A stretch of 64,000 nucleotides of DNA from an uncultured Reyranella sp. GTDB taxonomy: Bacteria > Pseudomonadota > Alphaproteobacteria > Reyranellales > Reyranellaceae. The notes under the pieces were generated by a model that saw only the letters and a program-made list of their open reading frames with translations, had not been told where the DNA came from and made no database searches. Made by a program: the position numbers and the translations under genes. Of the stretch, positions 58,134-64,000 are shown one piece after another (within the stretch, counting starts at the first letter, position 1; each line of letters begins with the position of its first letter). The stretch is from contig NZ_CAMFKM010000002.1 of the NCBI RefSeq assembly GCF_945957355.1, forward strand, positions 310,001 through 374,000, read 5' to 3'.

Positions 58134-58169
58134 CGTCGATAGTCAACTATGTTGACCTAATTATCGACG
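58134..58169. promoter_or_regulatory. Nested inverted repeat upstream of gltD
   Basis: CGTCGATA and TATCGACG form outer arms of eight bases. Inside them GTCAAC-TAT-GTTGAC forms a second, perfect pair; five bases bulge on one side. It lies about 96-131 bases upstream of the gltD ATG. A regulator-binding site for nitrogen control is plausible. On the gltD strand TTGACT lies inside it and could be a -35 element. Confidence 0.45.
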
Positions 58170-58293
58170 GCCTTCACGCCTCCACCCATCATTCTCTCGT
58201 GGAGCGATTCGGTCAATCCTGAGATGATTCCATTATGGGACTAATTGCTTCAGGCAAGCATAAGAGCCGTCTGTGACGTCTTTGTTGGATCAG

Positions 58294-59247
58294 TCAGGCC
58301 GGGGCGTGGAGATTGTAGCGGCCGCCGATGCGGTAGCGGTCGAGGTACATCGGCAGGATGGCCTCGGCGGCCGTTGCCTCGATGCCGAGCGCCGCCAGGC
58401 CGGGGGCACCGGGGCGGGCGACATTGTCGGTCACCAGCAGGTCGACCTGGTCATGGGTCAGGGGCGGGACGGGCAGGAACTCGGAAAAGAACCCCGCGAT
58501 CCGCATCAGGCTGGCCGGGATGCCGACGATCCGCTTGTGGCGGTCGGTTTCGCGCAGCACGAGAGCGGCGATCTCGCGGTAGGTGTAGACGCGCGGACCA
58601 CCCAGTTCGAACACGGTCCTGGCCGTGTCGGGACGTTCCAGCACGGCCACCACGGCCGCGCCGAGATCGCCCACGAAAACCGGCTGGACCCTGGCCGACC
58701 CGTCGCCGACCACCGGCAGGAACGGCGCCTGCTTGGCGATCTGGCCCATGCGGTTGAACATCGCGTCCTCGGGCCCGAAGACCACGCTCGGGCGCAGGAT
58801 CGTGGCGTCCGGGAATCCCGCGACGATCGCATCCTCGGCGTCGACCTTGGAGCGGATGTACTTGTTCGTCGAATTGCGCTGGTCGGCGCCGATGCCGGAC
58901 ATATGTACCAGGCGCTGGACGCCTGCGGCCTTAGCGGCCTCGGCGATGGCCCGCGAACCCTCGACATGGACGGTCTGGTAACTCTGGCGGCCGCGCTGGA
59001 AGGCAATGCCGGAGGCATTGACCACCGCCTGGCTGCCGGCGACGGCGGCCTTCACCGACGCGGCGTTGCGCAGGTTGGTTCGCACCAGCGTGATCTGGCC
59101 GACATCGCCTGCGGTCTTGATCCGCTCCGCCAGCTCGATGCGCCGGCAGGCGATGCGAACCTGGTATCCCTCGTGCGCCAGCGCGCGCACGATGGCGCGG
59201 CCGACGAAGCCGCTGCCGCCAAAGACGGTGACCTGCTTGATGCTCAT
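58294..59247 (-). CDS. NDUFA9-like NAD(P)-binding protein (atypical SDR)
   Basis: This 317-residue protein has a Rossmann site, VTVFGGSGFVGRAIVRALAH. LVHMSGIGADQRNSTNKYIR and SKVDAEDAIVAG follow, as in the complex I 39-kDa subunit-like group of bacteria. VFELGGPRVYTYREIAALVL is also typical. Members assist in complex I or quinone metabolism, or reduce unknown substrates. The gene stands alone with 237 bases to gltD. Confidence 0.88.
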   Translation of the reverse strand: MSIKQVTVFGGSGFVGRAIVRALAHEGYQVRIACRRIELAERIKTAGDVGQITLVRTNLRNAASVKAAVAGSQAVVNASGIAFQRGRQSYQTVHVEGSRAIAEAAKAAGVQRLVHMSGIGADQRNSTNKYIRSKVDAEDAIVAGFPDATILRPSVVFGPEDAMFNRMGQIAKQAPFLPVVGDGSARVQPVFVGDLGAAVVAVLERPDTARTVFELGGPRVYTYREIAALVLRETDRHKRIVGIPASLMRIAGFFSEFLPVPPLTHDQVDLLVTDNVARPGAPGLAALGIEATAAEAILPMYLDRYRIGGRYNLHAPA

Positions 59248-59383
59248 GGATGCTGCCTATAGCCCAATGCCATGACGGTTCAAGGGGCGAAGCGCGCCCG
59301 CGCGCTGTCGCGCGAGTGTCTACACCGGTTGACATCGGCGCGACGCGGCCCTAACTCAGCGCCCGCACTAGACCGCATGCCGT

Positions 59384-59468
<85 letters not shown>

Positions 59469-59543
59469 TGCGGCTGGTTTCTCCTTTGAAGCCAGATATT
59501 CGAGCCGCATCCGCGGCCGTCGGCAGCAACGTCGCCGCCCGGA

Positions 59544-59804
59544 TCAACGCCGGATAAAAACAGCATAGACCATCAATATGGCGAAGCCTGCTGCGCCGCT
59601 TGCGGTTGCGTAGGCCAGGGTGATCGGAATTCGCCACTTGCGGTGCTTGTGGGCGAGAATGCGCAGATGTTCACGGCGGGTCATGCCGCCCGGGAAATCA
59701 TATTTGCCCGGGGGGTCCTCGATGTTGGCTGTCGCGCGCCGCCAACCCACAACGGCGCCCATGATGGCAAACAACGCAACGACCGCCAGTACCATGTAGT
59801 TCAT
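59544..59804 (-). CDS. Small two-helix inner-membrane protein, 86 residues
   Basis: It reads MNYMVLAVVALFAIMGAVVG, then a hydrophilic middle (PPGKYDFPGGMTRREHLRIL), then a second helix (LAYATASGAAGFAILMVYAV) ending FIRR. Both termini should lie on the same side. I do not recognise a family. It converges with the tRNA gene. Clear hydrophobic pattern and codon use favour a real gene. Confidence 0.55.
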   Translation of the reverse strand: MNYMVLAVVALFAIMGAVVGWRRATANIEDPPGKYDFPGGMTRREHLRILAHKHRKWRIPITLAYATASGAAGFAILMVYAVFIRR

Positions 59805-60079
59805 CGCATCTGTCTCTTGCCTCGGTCCGATGCCGACGATTCAGTATAGCCATTTCTTCTCGCACGGATCGATTACGGTCGCTGCGACAAAGCAGGCACT
59901 GAGGCCGATGGATCAAGTGTGTACCGCACGTCACCGTCAATCCCGGCAATATGGACGTCGCTTCCGGACTGGCGTACATACTGACCGCGTGCCGCATCTT
60001 CATGTGGAATATCAATAGTTTAGGCGCCGCCGGAGCATTTGCCTCCGGACGACGTGCTGGCCAGCTGGAGCATTTATAG
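59805..60079. other. Intergenic region without a supported gene
   Basis: Short frames here lack a ribosome site, a family match and the local codon bias. A weak hairpin, CCGGAG-N6-CTCCGG, is present near 60033. The nrnC promoter should lie in the last ~100 bases. Confidence 0.5.
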
Positions 60080-60703
60080 ATGGCGATCAGCCTTCACCGG
60101 GGCGACCTTCCCGCGGATCTCTCGTTCGGCTCCGTCGTCGCCATCGATACCGAGACCATGGGCCTCAACCCCCATCGCGACCGGCTTTGCCTCGTGCAGC
60201 TTTCGGCGGGCGACGGCAACGCCCATCTGGTCCAGATTCCGCGGGGAGCGCCGAAGGGCGCGGCCAAGGCGCCGCGGCTCGCCGCCCTGATCGCCGATCC
60301 CAAGGTGTTGAAGCTCTTTCATTTCGGCCGCTTCGACATCGCCGTGCTCGAGCATTCGCTCGGCGTTCGCTGCGAGCCGGTCTATTGCACCAAGATCGCG
60401 GCCAAGCTGGTGCGCACCTTCACCGACCGATTCGGGCTGAAGGAACTGTGCCGGGAGTTGTTGGGTGTCGATCTCTCCAAGCAGCAGCAGACCTCGGACT
60501 GGGGGGCCGATAGCCTGACCGATGAGCAGCTTGCCTACGCCGCTTCGGACGTTCTGCATTTGCACGCCCTCAAGGCCAAGCTCGACCTGCTTCTGGAACG
60601 CGAGGGGCGCCGTGAGCTGGCGGATGCCGCCTTCGCCTTTTTGCCCACCCGTGCACGGCTGGACATTGCGGGCTGGCCCGAGACGGATATTTTCGCACAT
60701 TGA
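60080..60703 (+). CDS. nrnC: RNase D-like 3'-5' exoribonuclease of the NrnC type
   Basis: This 207-residue DEDDy exonuclease has Asp and Glu in VAIDTETMGLNPHRDRLCLV, Asp in LFHFGRFDIAVLEHS, and Tyr and Asp in AYAASDVLHLHALKAKL. It lacks the HRDC domain of full RNase D, and its length and the NPHRDRLC segment match alphaproteobacterial NrnC. That enzyme degrades dinucleotides, so a nanoRNase role is likely. It lies 82 bases upstream of rpoN. Confidence 0.9.
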   Translation: MAISLHRGDLPADLSFGSVVAIDTETMGLNPHRDRLCLVQLSAGDGNAHLVQIPRGAPKGAAKAPRLAALIADPKVLKLFHFGRFDIAVLEHSLGVRCEPVYCTKIAAKLVRTFTDRFGLKELCRELLGVDLSKQQQTSDWGADSLTDEQLAYAASDVLHLHALKAKLDLLLEREGRRELADAAFAFLPTRARLDIAGWPETDIFAH

Positions 60704-60723
60704 AATATCGGCCGTGATGAATT

Positions 60724-60739
60724 TGGCACGGTTTTTGCT
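60724..60739 (+). promoter_or_regulatory. Sigma-54 (-24/-12) promoter upstream of rpoN
   Basis: TGGCACG-GTTT-TTGCT matches the sigma-54 consensus at every core base, with ten bases between the GG (60725-60726) and GC (60737-60738) dinucleotides. The start of transcription would be near 60750, about 36 bases before the rpoN ATG. An enhancer-binding-protein site is not visible nearby and could lie within nrnC. Confidence 0.75.
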
Positions 60740-60785
60740 GTAGTTTCCTCACGGGGAGGTCCGTAGACCTTCAGGGTGGGGTGCC

Positions 60786-62324
60786 ATGCGTATCGGTCCG
60801 AGTCTAATCCTCGCGTCACGCCAGACTTTGGCAATGACGCCGCAGCTCCAGCAGGCCATCAAGCTGCTGCAGTTCTCGCACCTCGAGCTTGCCGCTTTCA
60901 TTCAACAGGAACTGGAAAAGAATCCGCTGCTGGCCGAGGGCTCCTCGGACGAGGGCCCTTCGGTCGACCATGAAGGCCCCGCCATCGAGACGCCGCGCGA
61001 TACGGCCGAAGCGCTCTCGGCCGCCGCGCCGGCCCTTGCCGAAGCCGACGATCGCTGGACCCGTGAACATGCCGACCGTGGCGGCGACGCCGCCGCGAGC
61101 CGCGCCGGCCAGCGTGAGGATGCGCCCGAGGCGCTGGATTTCGTGGCCGAGCGTCCGCAATCGCTGGCCGTTCATGTGCTCGAGCAGATCGAGCTCATGT
61201 TCAAGGATCCGGCGGAGCGCCGTATCGCGCTGAAGATCGCGGAAGGCCTCGACGAGGCCGGTTACTGCCGCCTCGACGTCGCCGCCGTTGCCGAGGCCGT
61301 CGCCAGCGACATCGCACTCGTCGAAAAGATCTGGGCCCGGCTGCGTCAGATGGAGCCTGCCGGTCTGTTCTCCCGGACCGTCGCCGAGTGCCTTGCGGCG
61401 CAGCTCGTCGAACGCAATCGTCTCGATCCGGCGATGAAGGCGTTGCTCGAGAATCTCGATCTCGTCGCCGCCGGCGAACTCGGCCAGCTCCGCCGTCGCT
61501 GTGCCGTCGACGACGAGGATCTGCGTGACATGCTGGCCGAGCTCCGCACGCTCGACCCGCGACCGGGCCAGGCCTTCGAGTTCGAGCCGATCCAGCCGGT
61601 GCAGCCCGATCTCTATCTGACGCCGGCCAAGGATCCCGAGACCGGCGAGGATGGCTGGCACATCGAGCTCAACACCGACGCGCTGCCCAAGGTCCTGGTC
61701 GATCGTAACTATCACGCGACGTTGATGAAGGGCGCCCGCGCCAAGCCCGATCGCGACTTCGTCGCCGAGCGATTCCAGTCAGCCAACTGGCTGGTCAAGA
61801 CGCTGGAGCAGCGCGCCACCACGATCCTCAAGGTCGCGCGCGAGATCGTGCGCCAGCAGGACGGCTTCTTCCGCCACGGCGTCAGCGCGCTGAAGCCGCT
61901 GGTCCTGCGCGATATCGCCATCGCCACCGAGCTGCACGAGAGCACGGTGAGCCGTGTCACCTCGAACAAGTACATCAATACGCCGCGTGGCATCTTCGAA
62001 CTGAAGTACTTCTTCACCTCGGCACTGCCGGCGCGGACGCCCGGCGTCGTCGTCTCCTCGGAATCAGTGCGGTCGCGTATCCGCCTGCTCGTTGGCGGCG
62101 AGAACGCGCACCAGCCGCTCAGCGACGACCGTATCGTCGACCTGCTGAAGGGCGAGGGCATCGAAATCGCGCGTCGGACCGTGGCGAAGTATCGTGAGGC
62201 CATGCGCATACCGTCGTCGGCGGAGCGTCGTCGCCTGGGCCGGTTGGGCATGAGTCGCCAGATGCCCTCAGTTCTGCCGCATGCCGCCGCCGCCGCCCAG
62301 GCGATGAGCGGCTCGGCCGACTGA
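60786..62324 (+). CDS. rpoN: RNA polymerase sigma-54 factor
   Basis: This 512-residue sigma factor starts with the Gln/Leu-rich activator-responsive region, RQTLAMTPQLQQAIKLLQFS. An acidic linker follows, then the core-binding domain (residues ~130-310). The helix-turn-helix is near 385 (IATELHESTVSRVTSNKYIN). The RpoN box ARRTVAKYREAMRIPSS near 460 reads the -24 element. Usual alphaproteobacterial neighbours lptA, lptB and hpf are not beside it. Confidence 0.97.
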   Translation: MRIGPSLILASRQTLAMTPQLQQAIKLLQFSHLELAAFIQQELEKNPLLAEGSSDEGPSVDHEGPAIETPRDTAEALSAAAPALAEADDRWTREHADRGGDAAASRAGQREDAPEALDFVAERPQSLAVHVLEQIELMFKDPAERRIALKIAEGLDEAGYCRLDVAAVAEAVASDIALVEKIWARLRQMEPAGLFSRTVAECLAAQLVERNRLDPAMKALLENLDLVAAGELGQLRRRCAVDDEDLRDMLAELRTLDPRPGQAFEFEPIQPVQPDLYLTPAKDPETGEDGWHIELNTDALPKVLVDRNYHATLMKGARAKPDRDFVAERFQSANWLVKTLEQRATTILKVAREIVRQQDGFFRHGVSALKPLVLRDIAIATELHESTVSRVTSNKYINTPRGIFELKYFFTSALPARTPGVVVSSESVRSRIRLLVGGENAHQPLSDDRIVDLLKGEGIEIARRTVAKYREAMRIPSSAERRRLGRLGMSRQMPSVLPHAAAAAQAMSGSAD

Positions 62325-62453
62325 GGCGGGTCGCGCGGCGGGGCGCGGCGTGCCCGCGAACCATGGCTTGACCCGACCGGGGGACGCGCCTATAGGGGCG
62401 CACCCTTCGCAGGGGCGACCAAAGTTTGCGCTCGCTAACCCATTGGTGACATT

Positions 62454-62924
62454 GTGGAAATCGCCGATTTGCTGACCGGTCCGGACGCCGTTCTGGCCAG
62501 CGCCAAGGCGACCGGGAAGAAGGCGCTGCTGGCGGAACTCGCCAATCGTGCCGCCGGTCTTTTCAACATCGACGAACGCAAGCTGTTTGACCGCCTGCTC
62601 GAGAGGGAGCGCCTGGGATCGACCGGCATCGGCGGCGGCATCGCGATCCCGCACGGCCGGTTGTCGACCATGACGAAGCCGATGGGTGTCTTTGCGCGCA
62701 TGGCACATCCCGTCGATTTCGACGCGATCGACGAACGTCCCGTGGACATCGTGTTCCTGCTGGTCACGCCGGAGGGTGCCGGCGCCGATCATCTCAAGGC
62801 GTTGGCGCGCGTGTCACGCCTGCTGCGTGACCGCAGCCTCGTGGAGAAGCTGCGGGCGACGGAGAATGCCGAGGCGCTCTACGCGCTACTTGTCGAGACG
62901 GTGCAGGCACAGAGCGCTGCCTGA
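62454..62924 (+). CDS. ptsN: Nitrogen PTS EIIA component (PtsN)
   Basis: This 156-residue EIIA(Ntr) protein relays phosphate in the nitrogen phosphotransferase system and affects K+ and nitrogen control. The phospho-acceptor His67 is in GIGGGIAIPHGRLSTM, and VDIVFLLVTPEGAGADHLKA follows. The start is a GTG at 62454, 130 bases after rpoN. The gap is too short to hold hpf, which is usually found between these genes. Confidence 0.95.
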   Translation: MEIADLLTGPDAVLASAKATGKKALLAELANRAAGLFNIDERKLFDRLLERERLGSTGIGGGIAIPHGRLSTMTKPMGVFARMAHPVDFDAIDERPVDIVFLLVTPEGAGADHLKALARVSRLLRDRSLVEKLRATENAEALYALLVETVQAQSAA

Positions 62925-62960
62925 ACCGCCTCAGTCTTGAGCTTTCCCGGCCCGGCTTCC

Positions 62961-63188
62961 TCAGTGCACCAGCGCGGGCTCCAGCTCGTGCTGGCGGATC
63001 AGCGCCTGGGCGATCTCGATCGAGGGAGCCGATGCCATCGGCTTGCCGTCGGCCGAGAAGATGCCGACGGCGTGCGCGCCATCGGGAAGGCTGACGTCCT
63101 TTACATAGGCAATGTGCTCGGCACCGAGGCTGAGAAACGCTTCCTCGGCGAGAGGGGTAAACGTCACGACATTGTTTTCGTTTTGCAT
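62961..63188 (-). CDS. DUF1150-family small protein
   Basis: This 75-residue protein contains LGAEHIAYVKDVSLPDGAHA and IFSADGKPMASAPSIEIAQA, the DUF1150 pattern. In many alphaproteobacteria it lies directly beside hsp20, as here (34 bases downstream on the same strand). AAGGAGGTAGCC gives a very strong ribosome site. The role is unknown, probably in stress. Confidence 0.88.
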   Translation of the reverse strand: MQNENNVVTFTPLAEEAFLSLGAEHIAYVKDVSLPDGAHAVGIFSADGKPMASAPSIEIAQALIRQHELEPALVH

Positions 63189-63222
63189 GGCTACCTCCTT
63201 GGCAGCGTCAACGCACCCCGCC

Positions 63223-63684
63223 TCAACGGCTGCGATGTGCGGTGATATCGATCATATGGTCCGCGTCGCCGGCGGCATTGCCGGAGTCGATGCGGATGGT
63301 TCGAATGCGGGGCTCCAGTACCGGTCGCATCAGGTCGATCGACAACAGGCCGTTGTCGAGACGGGCTCCCGTCACCTCGATTCCGTCGGCAAGCATGAAG
63401 GCCCGCTGGAACTGGCGCGCGGCGATGCCGCGATGGAGGTAGACCCGGCTGCCATCCTCGGCCTGCTTGCCGCGGACGGTGAGCTGGTTCTCGACGAGTT
63501 CGATGGCGAGCTCCGCACTCGTGAAGCCGGCGACCGCCAGGGTGATGCGCAGCCCGTTCTCGCCAATCCGCTCGATATTGTAGGGCGGGTAACCCTCGGC
63601 GTTCTTGGCCAACCGGTCGAGCGTCCGTTCGAACTGGTCGAAGCCCAGCAACAAGGGTGAACTAAACATGGAAACGCGACTCAT
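63223..63684 (-). CDS. Small heat-shock protein (Hsp20/IbpA family)
   Basis: This 153-residue alpha-crystallin-domain chaperone starts MSRVSMFSSPLLLGFDQFER. PPYNIERIGENGLRITLAVA begins the domain, and GIAARQFQRAFMLADGIEV is the conserved inner part. The C-terminal anchor is PRIRTIRID. GGAGGGGGG precedes the ATG at 63684; an earlier in-frame start is rejected. It is co-transcribed with DUF1150. Confidence 0.93.
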   Translation of the reverse strand: MSRVSMFSSPLLLGFDQFERTLDRLAKNAEGYPPYNIERIGENGLRITLAVAGFTSAELAIELVENQLTVRGKQAEDGSRVYLHRGIAARQFQRAFMLADGIEVTGARLDNGLLSIDLMRPVLEPRIRTIRIDSGNAAGDADHMIDITAHRSR

Positions 63685-63745
63685 TCTGAACCCCCCTCCG
63701 TGGAGCGAGTGGCGGGGAATCCCTGAGGGCCTTCCCTTGGAATGA

Positions 63746-63773
63746 ATCTGGGATGCGGTCGTCGCCATTCAAG
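63746..63773 (-). promoter_or_regulatory. Candidate heat-shock (sigma-32) promoter of hsp20
   Basis: On the minus strand CTTGAA is followed 15 bases later by CCCAGAT, close to the sigma-32 pattern CTTGAA and CCCCAT. It ends about 60 bases before the hsp20 ATG. The -10 match is partial. Confidence 0.45.
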
Positions 63774-64000
63774 GGGCCGCCCACCCATCGCCAGAGGGCT
63801 CCGGCTGGGGTAAACTTGTCAAAATCCCTCCACCGCCCGGCTGCTCGAGACTCCCGGGCCAAAGAACGAAAAGATGACGTTGGTCGCTGACACAAGACGG
63901 CCCGGGGAACCTTTGGTTTCCGGCGCCCGGCCCATCCGTTCCGTTCCGACACGCCCCTCTGCCGCAGCAAAGGGAGAGCGTCGCGGCTTCGGCCGCTGGT
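63774..64000. other. Window-edge region without a supported gene
   Basis: No supported coding frame or RNA gene is visible here. The sequence is G+C rich with a weak hairpin (GGAACC-TTT-GGTTTCC near 63916). The rest of this intergenic region lies beyond the window. Confidence 0.45.

Noticed and set aside
63662-63970. A 102-codon frame at the right edge on the minus strand
   Set aside because: It overlaps the hsp20 start and promoter region in another frame and has no coding character.

Overview
The window looks like a chromosomal segment of a G+C-rich alphaproteobacterium (about two thirds G+C by eye). Support comes from the nrnC-rpoN-ptsN block, the hsp20-DUF1150 pair, a katG gene preceded by an Irr/Fur-type palindrome, and dispersed palindromic repeats of the kind common in Bradyrhizobium- and Reyranella-like genomes. 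The genus is not proven. I see no prophage, insertion sequence, CRISPR array or rRNA. There is one tRNA, tRNA-Leu(CAG), at 59384-59468.

Layout. 1-5.8 kb: a truncated VOC-alpha/beta hydrolase fusion, a DinB-fold protein, aconitase, an exported TPR protein and an alpha/beta hydrolase. 5.8-18.3 kb: a heavy-metal-type RND efflux locus read leftward (adaptor, pump, outer-membrane factor, class III nucleotide cyclase, second pump), with a divergent two-component system that probably controls it. 18.3-22.2 kb: DNA polymerase IV, an epimerase, an exported aldo/keto reductase and small or unassigned genes. 22.2-39.6 kb: a large uptake and catabolism island. It has two complete polyamine/iron-type ABC transporters arranged head to head, two paralogous FAD amine/amino-acid oxidoreductases, an amidase inside one transporter operon, a DUF2817 peptidase-like protein, two solute-binding proteins of the peptide class without permeases, and a LysR regulator. 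39.7-42.5 kb: katG with its operator and terminator, then a gene-poor stretch. 42.5-47 kb: the lower-ligand end of cobalamin synthesis (cobT divergent from cobS, a phosphatase, a methyltransferase and cobU). 47-51.1 kb: a Tat-exported SYLF protein, a 3-oxoacid CoA-transferase pair, an enoyl-CoA hydratase and a DMT transporter. 51.1-58 kb: glutamate synthase, with a glutathione S-transferase and a tautomerase lying between gltD and gltB. 58.3-64 kb: an NDUFA9-like protein, tRNA-Leu, a two-helix membrane protein, nrnC, rpoN, ptsN, DUF1150 and hsp20.

How the parts work together. The island at 22-40 kb is the best candidate for something undescribed: it appears to import and oxidise one or more amine or amide compounds whose identity cannot be read from the sequence. 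The efflux locus joins metal-type export, two-component sensing and cyclic-nucleotide synthesis in one transcription unit. rpoN, ptsN, glutamate synthase and the amine transporters are all consistent with a nitrogen-centred segment. A near-perfect sigma-54 promoter directly upstream of rpoN suggests that sigma-54 may drive its own gene.

Limits: all functions come from reading motifs by eye. No alignment, fold prediction or database search was run.
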